Below, one piece after another: positions 1 through 5,487 of a stretch of DNA of 5,487 nt. Origin of the DNA: Eubacterium sp. GTDB taxonomy: Bacteria > Bacillota_A > Clostridia > Lachnospirales > Lachnospiraceae. A model generated the notes under the pieces. It ran no database searches. It was not told the origin of the DNA and was given only the letters and a program-made list of their open reading frames with translations. The position numbers and the translations under genes are program-made. Location of the stretch: positions 1 through 5,487 of the forward strand of contig JAFVEX010000185.1 of NCBI GenBank assembly GCA_017475785.1, read 5' to 3'. The number at the start of each line of letters is the position of its first letter. Within the stretch, counting starts at the first letter, position 1.

Positions 1-1151
1 ATGACATCAAGTCGATTGATGATCTGCACAAGCTTCCGTTTCTGAGCAAGGCAGATCTGCGGGACGCGTATCCCTACGGACTGGTCGGCGTGCCGCTGAA
101 GGACTGTGTCCGCATTCAGTCCACCTCCGGAACGACCGGAAAGCGCGTCGTCGCGTTCTACACACAGGAAGACATTGACATGTGGGAGGAGTGCTGCGCG
201 CGCGCGATCGTCGCCGCAGGCGGCACAGACGAGGATGTCTGCCAGGTATCCTACGGCTACGGCCTGTTTACCGGCGGCCCGGGACTGAACGGCGGAAGCC
301 ACAAGGTCGGCTGCCTGACCGTTCCGACCTCATCAGGAAACACGGAGCGGCAGATCATGTTCATCCGTGACCTGAGCACCACGATCCTCTGCTGCACACC
401 TTCCTATGCGGCTTATCTCGGCGAGACCATGAAGGAAATGGGACTGACGCCGGACGAGATCCCGCTGAAGGCCGGCATCTTCGGCGCAGAGGCGTGGAGC
501 GAGGAGATGCGTCAGGATATCCAGAACACACTGGGCATCAAGGCATATGACATCTATGGCCTGACAGAGCTGTCCGGCCCCGGCGTCTCCTTCGAGTGCT
601 CCGCGCAGCAGGGCATGCACATCAACGAAGATCACTTCATCGCGGAGATTATCGACCCGGATACGGAAGAAGTCCTTCCAGAGGGAACAGAGGGCGAGCT
701 CGTCTTCACGGCGATCGACAAGAAAGGATTCCCGATGATCCGCTACCGCACCCGCGACATCTGCGTGCTGACGCGCGAGAAGTGCAGCTGCGGCCGCACG
801 CATGTGCGCATGGCGAAGCCGCGCGGGCGTTCCGATGACATGCTGATCATCCGTGGCGTCAACGTATTCCCGTCTCAGATCGAGACCGTCCTGATGAACA
901 ATGGCTATCCGGCAAACTATCAGATTATCGTCGACCGTGTCAACAACACCGATACCTTCGACGTCCGCGTCGAGATGACGCCGGAGATGTTCACGGATAA
1001 TGTCGGTGAAGTCATGGAGCGTCAGAAACAGCTGGTAGAAGGTCTGAAATCCATGCTGGGCATCAAGGCAAAGGTCACCCTGGTCGCGCCCAAGAGCATC
1101 GAGCGCAGCGAGGGCAAGGCAGTCCGTGTCATCGACAAGAGAAAGATCTGA
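1..1151 (+). CDS. paaK: Phenylacetate-CoA ligase family protein (5' end outside window)
   Basis: AMP-forming acyl-CoA ligase, expected to activate an aryl acid such as phenylacetate to its CoA thioester with ATP in the cytoplasm. The frame is open from base 3, so the gene enters from the left. 382 residues are visible against about 430 for the family, so roughly 50 N-terminal residues are missing. The GTG at 90 is internal: the translation before it (HKLPFLSKADLRDAYPYG) is typical PaaK sequence. Visible motifs, numbered from base 3, are the phosphate-binding loop STSGTTGK (40-47), the adenylate motif YGLTE (185-189), YRTRD (248-252), CSCGRT (261-266), GVNVFPSQIE (285-294) and a C-terminal EGKAVR, whose Lys 372 is the expected adenylation lysine. 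The ACT-protein gene follows after 23 bases, implying an operon. In clostridia and archaea this pair often follows indolepyruvate ferredoxin oxidoreductase genes, so an arylacetate substrate is likely. The exact substrate cannot be read from the sequence. Confidence 0.93.
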   Translation, partial: DIKSIDDLHKLPFLSKADLRDAYPYGLVGVPLKDCVRIQSTSGTTGKRVVAFYTQEDIDMWEECCARAIVAAGGTDEDVCQVSYGYGLFTGGPGLNGGSHKVGCLTVPTSSGNTERQIMFIRDLSTTILCCTPSYAAYLGETMKEMGLTPDEIPLKAGIFGAEAWSEEMRQDIQNTLGIKAYDIYGLTELSGPGVSFECSAQQGMHINEDHFIAEIIDPDTEEVLPEGTEGELVFTAIDKKGFPMIRYRTRDICVLTREKCSCGRTHVRMAKPRGRSDDMLIIRGVNVFPSQIETVLMNNGYPANYQIIVDRVNNTDTFDVRVEMTPEMFTDNVGEVMERQKQLVEGLKSMLGIKAKVTLVAPKSIERSEGKAVRVIDKRKI

Positions 1152-1174
1152 CATAGGAAAGGAGCGTATCGAGA

Positions 1175-1609
1175 ATGAGCGTAAAACAGATTTCCATTTT
1201 CGTAGAAAACAGACCCGGCGCGATGCACGAGATGACGAACGTGCTGGCCGACAACAAGATTGACATGCGCGCGCTTTCCCTGGCCGAGACGGAGGGCTTC
1301 GGCATCGTCCGCATCATTGTGGATGACGCGTATGAGGCGACGACCGTCCTGAAGGAAGCCGGATACATCAACAAGCTGACGCCGGTCGTGATCGTCGCGA
1401 TTCCGGATGAGACAGGCGGACTGAACCAGGTGCTGCAGATCTTTACGGACAACCAGATCAATGTCGAGTACATGTACGCGATCCTCGGCGGCAAGCGCGT
1501 AAACGAGGCGTATATGATCTTCCGTGTCGACGACGACAAGAAGGCAGAGTCGGCACTGCGGGCAAAGGGCATCCGTCTGGTGCAGCAGGACGAGATCGAG
1601 ACACTGTAG
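1175..1609 (+). CDS. Tandem ACT-domain protein
   Basis: Small cytoplasmic protein of 144 residues made of two ACT domains and nothing else. ACT domains usually bind amino acids or related small ligands and dimerise. Domain 1 is about residues 4-70, with the ligand-loop motif NRPGAM (12-17) followed by the helix HEMTNVLADNKIDM. Domain 2 is about 71-144, with the loop DETGGLNQV (78-86) and the strand VNEAYMIFRV. There is no catalytic domain and no DNA-binding domain. The ATG at 1175 is preceded by AGGAAAGGAG at 1155-1164, a strong ribosome site with 10-base spacing. The gene starts 23 bases after the ligase stop and is surely in the same transcript. Known pairing with PaaK-type ligases in anaerobes suggests it senses an aromatic amino acid or aryl acid and tunes the pathway. 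That role is inference, but the domain call is firm. Confidence 0.92.
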   Translation: MSVKQISIFVENRPGAMHEMTNVLADNKIDMRALSLAETEGFGIVRIIVDDAYEATTVLKEAGYINKLTPVVIVAIPDETGGLNQVLQIFTDNQINVEYMYAILGGKRVNEAYMIFRVDDDKKAESALRAKGIRLVQQDEIETL

Positions 1610-1630
1610 GGAGCACATAACTGCGTCTTC

Positions 1631-1678
1631 AGGAAGCGCTGATTAATTGGAGCCACTCTGATTGAATCAGCGCTTCCT
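1631..1678. repeat. Perfect 14-bp inverted repeat, possible terminator or REP-like element
   Basis: The left arm AGGAAGCGCTGATT (1631-1644) and right arm AATCAGCGCTTCCT (1665-1678) are exact reverse complements around a 20-base loop. A second perfect palindrome, CTGATT-G-AATCAG (1658-1670), is nested at the right side, so the right arm can pair in two ways. The element starts 21 bases after the ACT-protein stop, where a terminator is expected. However, neither strand has a T-tract after the stem, so it is not a canonical intrinsic terminator. It also sits where the promoter of the downstream regulator gene should lie, so it could be an operator. No flanking target-site duplication was seen. 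Confidence 0.7.
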
Positions 1679-1717
1679 TAGATTGTGGTATGCGCAAACA
1701 CATGGCAGATCCGCTTC

Positions 1718-1721
1718 GGAG
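1718..1721 (+). promoter_or_regulatory. Ribosome binding site choosing the ATG at 1730
   Basis: GGAG at 1718-1721 lies 8 bases before the ATG at 1730. The alternative in-frame GTG at 1685 has no comparable purine-rich site before it and lies only 6 bases after the inverted repeat. This favours the shorter regulator protein. Confidence 0.65.
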
Positions 1722-1729
1722 AAAAAACG

Positions 1730-2563
1730 ATGAACGCAAACAGATCCACAGACAGTCAGCAGGCGGTCATGACGGTCGAAAACTGTAAGTACGTCAACTG
1801 GCTGGAATATCCGGATTACATTCTGATGCACAGGCATGAAAATATGGCTGAAATCACCCTGATCACACAGGGAAAAGGGCGGTACGCCGTGAACAACCAC
1901 ATGTATGACATTCAGGTGGGAGATGTGGTTCTGTGCGGCTGCAACGTCGTGCACGATGCTTTTATGCAGGAGCGGGAGCACTACGGAACGCTGACGGTGT
2001 CGGTTTCGGGGCTGCAGATGGAGGGCTGTCCATCCGGGCAGTTTCTGCAGAAGGATCAGGTTCCGGTGTTTCACTCCCCGCGGCAGTTTCCGGAAATCTA
2101 CAGCATCATGAAAAAGATCCGGGAGGAATTCGAGCTTGGCGGTCCCGCGGACCAGAAAAGCTGTGATGTGATGCTGGGAGAGGTTCTGCGTCTGGTGAGC
2201 CAGATGACGCACGATGAAGAGCATCCCGTGAGGAAGGTCGATTCGTTTTGTCTCGAAATAGAAGAATATATCAATGTACACTACGGCGAAGATCTCTCAC
2301 TGGAGTCTGTCGCGAAAAAGTTTTATGTAAGCGCGTTTCATCTCTCGCATCTGTTTAAAAAGGAGACCGGCTATAACTTCAAGCAGTATCTGATGCGGAT
2401 GCGGATCGGGGAGGCACAGAAGATTTTGTCCGAGACGGATAAGCGCGTGATTGAGATCGCGCAGGAAGTCGGGTACGAGGACGCTTCATACTTTTCCAGG
2501 GCATTCCAGAAAGAGACCGGCATGACGCCGAAAGAGTACAGAAAATACACAAGTGTGATGTAA
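1730..2563 (+). CDS. AraC-family transcriptional regulator with N-terminal cupin domain
   Basis: One-component DNA-binding regulator of 277 residues, the usual AraC/XylS size. The N-terminal part (about 20-110) is a cupin-like sensor domain: HRHENMAE (34-41) fits the HxH...E cupin pattern, followed by GKGRY (48-52) and GD at 64-65. The C-terminal part (about 170-275) holds two helix-turn-helix units. The first is LSLESVAKKFYVSAFHLSHLFKK, about 189-211. The second contains IEIAQEVGYEDASYFSRAF (241-259) and is followed by the family signature GMTPKEYRK. The start at 1730 was chosen for its ribosome site; GTG at 1685 would add 15 residues that match no family feature. The ligand is unknown, but this cupin class often senses sugars or other small metabolites. 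It lies downstream of the ligase operon and converges with the URO-D-like gene, so either unit may be a target. Its own promoter was not confidently located. Confidence 0.93.
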   Translation: MNANRSTDSQQAVMTVENCKYVNWLEYPDYILMHRHENMAEITLITQGKGRYAVNNHMYDIQVGDVVLCGCNVVHDAFMQEREHYGTLTVSVSGLQMEGCPSGQFLQKDQVPVFHSPRQFPEIYSIMKKIREEFELGGPADQKSCDVMLGEVLRLVSQMTHDEEHPVRKVDSFCLEIEEYINVHYGEDLSLESVAKKFYVSAFHLSHLFKKETGYNFKQYLMRMRIGEAQKILSETDKRVIEIAQEVGYEDASYFSRAFQKETGMTPKEYRKYTSVM

Positions 2564-2572
2564 GAGAACGAT

Positions 2573-2598
2573 TCAGGGGCTGCCGGCGCAGCCCCTGA
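2573..2598. terminator. GC-rich hairpin between convergent genes, probable bidirectional terminator
   Basis: TCAGGGGCTGC (2573-2583) and GCAGCCCCTGA (2588-2598) form a perfect 11-bp stem with a four-base CGGC loop, starting 9 bases after the regulator stop. The symmetrical structure could serve both convergent genes. The + strand lacks a T-run after the stem. On the minus strand the tail is only moderately T-rich (ATCGTTCTCTT). The role is inferred from position and stem strength. Confidence 0.65.
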
Positions 2599-2612
2599 TG
2601 GTATTGGATCGT

Positions 2613-2744
2613 GATAAACGATTTTTATGAATTCTGATTACTGCAGATAAGCGATTTTTATGAACCCTGATTACTGCAGATAAGCGATTTTTATGAACCC
2701 TGATTACTGCAGATGAACGGTTTTTGCGAATTCGGATTACTCGT
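2613..2744. repeat. 33-bp tandem repeat, three good copies and one degenerate copy
   Basis: The units are 2613-2645, 2646-2678, 2679-2711 and 2712-2744. Copies 2 and 3 are identical over 33 bases. Copy 1 differs from them at 3 positions and copy 4 at 11. The core features are GATAAGCGATTTTTATGAA followed by TGATTACTGCA. Copy 4 contains the stop codon of the minus-strand URO-D-like gene (TTA at 2737-2739) and part of its last codons. The same TTA recurs in register at 2638, 2671 and 2704. Together with the hairpin, this accounts for all of the gene-free stretch 2564-2736. No gene is supported there. Confidence 0.9.
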
Positions 2745-4077
2745 AGAAACCGTACATGTTCTGCACGATCTCGTGGCAGAGATCTGTCCACTTGCGGAAG
2801 CGGTACGGATCATTCTGGATTGTGTGGGTGTCCTTCAGGATATACTCACACGCAGTGCCCTTCGCGTCGGTCAGGCGCTGGGTGATGTACTCGCGCTGCG
2901 CGGCTTCATCCCAGCCGTTTGTGACCAGAGACGGATTCGGCTTGTTGGAGAAAATCGCCTTCATTCCGATCTGGTCAGCCATGGACTTGACGTCTGCCCA
3001 CGGGGCGACCGTTATGCGGCGGATATTGCTGATGGTGAAGACATCATCAAGCTTTTCTTCCAGGTTTTCACAGCACCCGTACGCGGAAAGCCCAAACTGC
3101 TCGAGGAACGGACGCTCGTAGTCGATCGCAAACTCGCGGTGTGTCTCTGGAGAGACGACTACAAATTCCTGAGACTCAGCGGAAGCCCAGAGGCTCTTGA
3201 ACGGAATCGGCTCATTCATGTTCTCAGGAATCGGAAGATCATTGGTGTAGCCGTATCCGCCCGTGCCGCAGTACTGACAGGAGTTGTTCATTGCCAGGAG
3301 ATCTCTTGCGTGCATCTCGTTGTAATAATCTGTGTAGAGATCCATGATCCGCTTGACGAGCGAATGCATCTCATCCGGATAGTCATAAATATCGTAAAGC
3401 GTATTCTGATAACCGCGGATGGCCGTGTACATGCGCATCAAATTGGCCGTAACATAGCTGATGCCGACGTACTGGACATCCAGAATGTCACCGAGCAGAT
3501 CAGTGTGAAGCGCCAGACGCTCTTTGGATTTTTCTTCCTCAAATACGATCGGGGCGATCGTGATGCGCTCTGCGACGTCTTCATCTTCCATGTCATCTTC
3601 TTCAATCAGCGGGTCAAATTCAACAGCCTCATCTGACCATTTGAAATCCGGCGACCACAGAAACGGCATATCGGAGATTGTGGGAAGGCGGCGGAAGGGA
3701 TTCGCGAAGGTAGGCGGAACACTTTTGCCGTCCACCTGAAAATCGATGTCACTGATAAACTTTTTGCAGTCCCAGCGAAGCTCTGCCGGAACATCATCGT
3801 GAATGACCTCTGCGCGGAAAATACGCGCGCGGAGCTCCCACTCGATCTCACGCATCTCTGCATTGGTACATTTCAGAGAGGCCGGCGGAACCAGCTCGCG
3901 CCAGGATCCCTCGGGTGAACACACAATGACCGGATAATCCGTCTTCAGATCGTCATGTGCGTACCAGAGCCTTCTGCGGCGTTCCATCTCAGGCTGCTGC
4001 GCGTAGTCGGCCAGTTTTTTTGCCAGTTCGCGGACGACTTGTCTTTCTTCATCGGTTACAACACCCAATAATGACAT
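2737..4077 (-). CDS. Uroporphyrinogen decarboxylase (URO-D) superfamily protein, methyltransferase-like
   Basis: Predicted cytoplasmic TIM-barrel protein of 446 residues, longer than HemE (about 350). Family landmarks are WRELVPP (59-65), EWELRARIFR (79-88), YGCCENL (333-339), NIRRITVAPWADV (351-363), NKPNPSL (378-384) and the C-terminal EYILKDTHTI (411-420) with DPYRFRKW (423-430). The HemE N-terminal signature MRQAGR is absent, so haem synthesis is unlikely. The Cys pair in GCCEN (335-336) occupies the region where related corrinoid or thiol methyltransferases hold metal-binding cysteines. There is also a CQYC motif (267-270) and an acidic stretch at 155-170. The start is supported by AAGGAGG at 4084-4090 with 6-base spacing. 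The gene is transcribed alone, convergent with the AraC-family gene and divergent from the GTPase gene. In gut and soil clostridia such proteins are usually annotated only as URO-D family. The substrate is unknown; methyl transfer is inference. Confidence 0.88.
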   Translation of the reverse strand: MSLLGVVTDEERQVVRELAKKLADYAQQPEMERRRRLWYAHDDLKTDYPVIVCSPEGSWRELVPPASLKCTNAEMREIEWELRARIFRAEVIHDDVPAELRWDCKKFISDIDFQVDGKSVPPTFANPFRRLPTISDMPFLWSPDFKWSDEAVEFDPLIEEDDMEDEDVAERITIAPIVFEEEKSKERLALHTDLLGDILDVQYVGISYVTANLMRMYTAIRGYQNTLYDIYDYPDEMHSLVKRIMDLYTDYYNEMHARDLLAMNNSCQYCGTGGYGYTNDLPIPENMNEPIPFKSLWASAESQEFVVVSPETHREFAIDYERPFLEQFGLSAYGCCENLEEKLDDVFTISNIRRITVAPWADVKSMADQIGMKAIFSNKPNPSLVTNGWDEAAQREYITQRLTDAKGTACEYILKDTHTIQNDPYRFRKWTDLCHEIVQNMYGFYE

Positions 4078-4122
4078 GTAAATCCTCCTTCTTTAAAGCT
4101 ATTAAATTGTTTTGGACAATCG

Positions 4123-4176
4123 TTTTATTCTTGCTATTATTTGGGTTATCTTAACAAAAGAGAGCAAGAAATAAAA
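4123..4176. promoter_or_regulatory. Long interrupted dyad in the divergent intergenic region, candidate operator
   Basis: TTTTATTCTTGCT (4123-4135) is mirrored by AGCAAGAAATAAAA (4163-4176), an inverted repeat with a single extra A in the right arm. The inner flanks extend the similarity loosely (ATTATTTG against CTCTTTTG in the other half-site). The half-sites are about 40 bp apart centre to centre, near four helical turns, and the dyad centre falls on the candidate -10 of the minus-strand gene. This suits a dimeric or looping regulator. Binding by the nearby AraC-type protein is only a guess, since that family usually prefers direct repeats. Confidence 0.45.
4148..4156 (-). promoter_or_regulatory. 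Candidate extended -10 promoter for the URO-D-like gene
   Basis: Read on the minus strand this is TGTTAAGAT: a TGn extension directly before TAAGAT, which matches 4 of 6 positions of TATAAT. No good -35 lies upstream. It would give a leader of about 60 bases before the ATG at 4077. The surrounding DNA is strongly AT-rich, so chance matches are common and the call is weak. Confidence 0.3.
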
Positions 4177-4203
4177 TGGATTTTGTTGTTAAATTGTGCT
4201 ATG

Positions 4204-4232
4204 TGGATTTATTCGCGGGGATATGCTATGCT
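4204..4232 (+). promoter_or_regulatory. Candidate promoter for the TetM-like GTPase gene
   Basis: TGGATT (4204-4209) is separated by 17 bases from TATGCT (4227-4232), which is directly preceded by TGC, giving an extended -10. The -35 matches consensus at only 3 of 6 positions and the -10 at 4 of 6. Transcription would start near 4239, leaving a leader of about 54 bases. No attenuator hairpin like the long tetM leader was recognised in that short leader. Confidence 0.4.
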
Positions 4233-4292
4233 GATTACGAGACGATATTATCTGAAACAGAAAAAGAAGAGACCGGCGGTAAGAGGAAACAT

Positions 4293-5487
4293 ATGAATCA
4301 GAAACTGCACACAGTCATTGGAATTCTGGCGCATGTCGACGCGGGCAAGACGACGCTGTCAGAAGGCATTTTATATAAAACCGGCGTGATCCGGAAGGCA
4401 GGCCGCGTCGACCACGGCGACGCGTTTCTGGATACGGATACAATTGAGCGGCAGCGCGGAATAACGATTTTTTCAAAGCAGGCGGAGTTTTCTGCAGGCG
4501 GCAGAAGCTTTACGCTGCTGGACACGCCCGGACATGTGGATTTTTCGCCTGAAATGGAGCGCACACTGCAGGTGCTGGACGCTGCCGTGCTGGTGATCAG
4601 CGCGCCGGAAGGGATCAATGGACGGGTGCGGACACTCTGGAAGCTGCTGGAACACTATCAGGTGCCGGTGATTTTGTTTGTGAACAAGATGGACCAGGCG
4701 GGCGCGGACAGGAGCCGCACCCTGGCCGGACTGCAGAAACACTTTGGCGGGGGCTGTATCGACTTTCAGGAAGACCTGGAAGGTGAGGCGCTGCAGGAGC
4801 AGCTGGCCGTCTGCGACGAGGCAGTCCTGGAGGCCTATCTGGAAGGTGAGCCGGTAGGCCCGGATACGATCGCCAGGCTTGTTTCGGCGCGGAAAATCTA
4901 TCCATGCTATTTCGGCGCCGCGCTGCAGATGGAAGGCGTCGACGATCTGCTGGAGGGGCTGGCCGCGTATGCAGGGGCGAAGGCTGCGTCAGCGGATTTC
5001 GATTCTCCGGCAGGCAGTGCAGGGGCAGGAGAAGCTGCGTCAGCGGACGGTTTCCCGGCCGGAGGCATGGCGGAATCTTCTGACCGTCCGTCAGGCAGTA
5101 CGGCGGCGCGTGTGTTCAAAATTTCCCGCGACGCGCAGGGGACTAGGCTGACCTGGATCCGCCTGCTGAAGGGGAAACTTCGAGTAAAAGAAGCGATCAT
5201 GGGCAGCTCGTCGCCCAGGGAGGAAAAAATCGACCAGATCCGGATTTACTCCGGCGAGCGGTATGAGCTTGTGCAGACGCTGGAGGAGGGGCGGATCGCC
5301 GCGCTCACAGGCCTGACGGACACTTTTGCCGGGCAGGGGCTCGGCGCCGCGCTGGATCTGCATGAAAAGCTGCTCCAGCCGGTATATACCAGCGCCGTCA
5401 TTCCGGCTGAGCCGGGTGAATACGCGGCAGTTTTGCAGGCGCTCAGAATATTGGAAGAGGAAGAACCGCTGCTGCAGGTTTCCGTGA
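4293..5487 (+). CDS. TetM-like ribosomal-protection-type translation GTPase (3' end outside window)
   Basis: EF-G-related GTPase of the TetM/TetO/TetW class, which acts on the ribosome; some members release tetracycline. The frame is open from ATG 4293 to the edge, with 398 complete codons visible against about 640 for TetM. The G domain motifs are all intact: G1 AHVDAGKT (13-20), G2 RGIT (55-58), G3 DTPGH (77-81), G4 NKMD (131-134) and a G5-like FGAAL (207-211). Domain II begins near 273 (ARVFKISRDAQGTRL). Between them, residues 227-272 form an Ala/Gly/Ser-rich linker, far longer than the short linker of TetM. AAGAGGA at 4281-4287 serves as ribosome site with 5-base spacing. The gene is divergent from the URO-D-like gene. 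Domain IV, whose loops decide drug release, is outside the window, so resistance cannot be claimed. A housekeeping paralogue typical of Lachnospiraceae chromosomes is equally likely. Confidence 0.9.
   Translation, partial: MNQKLHTVIGILAHVDAGKTTLSEGILYKTGVIRKAGRVDHGDAFLDTDTIERQRGITIFSKQAEFSAGGRSFTLLDTPGHVDFSPEMERTLQVLDAAVLVISAPEGINGRVRTLWKLLEHYQVPVILFVNKMDQAGADRSRTLAGLQKHFGGGCIDFQEDLEGEALQEQLAVCDEAVLEAYLEGEPVGPDTIARLVSARKIYPCYFGAALQMEGVDDLLEGLAAYAGAKAASADFDSPAGSAGAGEAASADGFPAGGMAESSDRPSGSTAARVFKISRDAQGTRLTWIRLLKGKLRVKEAIMGSSSPREEKIDQIRIYSGERYELVQTLEEGRIAALTGLTDTFAGQGLGAALDLHEKLLQPVYTSAVIPAEPGEYAAVLQALRILEEEEPLLQVSV
4983..5047 (+). repeat. In-frame direct repeat within the GTPase linker
   Basis: GCTGCGTCAGCGGA occurs exactly at 4983-4996 and 5034-5047, 51 bases (17 codons) apart, encoding AASAD twice (residues 231-235 and 248-252). 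A looser echo of the CCGGCAGGCAGT segment follows as CCGTCAGGCAGT just before domain II. The pattern suggests the linker grew by in-frame duplication followed by drift. Confidence 0.7.

Noticed and set aside
1..45. ATG at base 1 as a gene start
   Set aside because: It is in a different frame from the ligase and reaches a stop after 14 codons.
333..1154. 273-codon open frame on the minus strand opposite the ligase gene
   Set aside because: It lies wholly antisense to a gene with clear PaaK motifs, shows no recognisable domain and is explained by GC-rich codon use. The minus-strand frames at 1022-1618 and 1129-1656 opposite the ACT gene are rejected for the same reason.
1685..1729. GTG at 1685 as the start of the AraC-family gene
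   Set aside because: It has no good ribosome site and would add 15 residues outside the conserved domains; ATG 1730 has GGAG at good spacing.
2613..2744. CRISPR array
   Set aside because: The 33-bp units abut directly with no unique spacers.
2573..2791. 72-codon minus-strand frame with an 11-residue repeat containing VIRVHKNRL
   Set aside because: The protein repeat is simply the 33-bp DNA repeat read in one frame. It overlaps the 3' end of the URO-D-like gene in another frame and runs into the terminator hairpin.
2713..3636. 307-codon open frame on the + strand opposite the URO-D-like gene
   Set aside because: The minus-strand gene has conserved family motifs and a strong ribosome site. 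This frame has neither, and begins inside the tandem repeat.
2737..4077. HemE (haem biosynthesis uroporphyrinogen decarboxylase)
   Set aside because: The N-terminal MRQAGR signature is absent, the protein is about 100 residues too long, and no haem genes are nearby.
4071..4154. 27-residue hydrophobic peptide frame on the + strand, ending LFWTIVLFLLLFGLS
   Set aside because: It resembles a small membrane peptide, but there is no ribosome site before the ATG, it overlaps the start of the divergent gene, and the Phe/Leu run follows from T-rich promoter DNA.

Overview
The window looks like chromosomal DNA from a moderately GC-rich member of the Firmicutes, most likely a clostridial or Lachnospiraceae-type anaerobe. 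This is inferred from strong AGGAGG-type ribosome sites, an anaerobe-style phenylacetate-CoA ligase paired with an ACT-domain protein, an AraC regulator beside a uroporphyrinogen-decarboxylase-like protein, and a TetM-like translation GTPase. No transposase, integrase, phage gene, tRNA, rRNA or CRISPR array was seen.

Left part (1-1609, + strand): the 3' end of a phenylacetate-CoA ligase gene (its N-terminus is outside the window) is followed after 23 bases by a gene for a 144-residue tandem ACT-domain protein. The two are almost certainly co-transcribed. The likely job is CoA activation of an aryl acid from aromatic amino acid breakdown, with the ACT protein as a possible small-ligand sensor.

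Middle (1610-2736): a perfect 14-bp inverted repeat with a nested palindrome separates the operon from an AraC-family regulator gene (+ strand, 277 residues from the preferred ATG at 1730). After the regulator come a GC-rich hairpin and a 33-bp tandem repeat of three good copies and one degenerate copy. The degenerate copy runs into the 3' end of the next gene.

Right part (2737-5487): a minus-strand gene for a 446-residue URO-D superfamily protein converges on the regulator gene. It lacks the HemE N-terminal signature and is better read as a methyltransferase-like relative than as a haem biosynthesis enzyme. An AT-rich divergent intergenic region (4078-4292) carries a long interrupted dyad and candidate promoters both ways. 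It leads to a + strand TetM-like ribosomal-protection-type GTPase gene that runs off the right edge, with 398 complete codons visible. This GTPase has an unusual Ala/Gly/Ser-rich insertion between its G domain and domain II.

The genes look like three or four independent transcription units rather than one pathway. No single dramatic new system is evident. The points most worth a second look are the 33-bp repeat at a stop codon, the operator-like dyad, the 14-bp inverted repeat, the divergent URO-D paralogue and the GTPase linker insertion.
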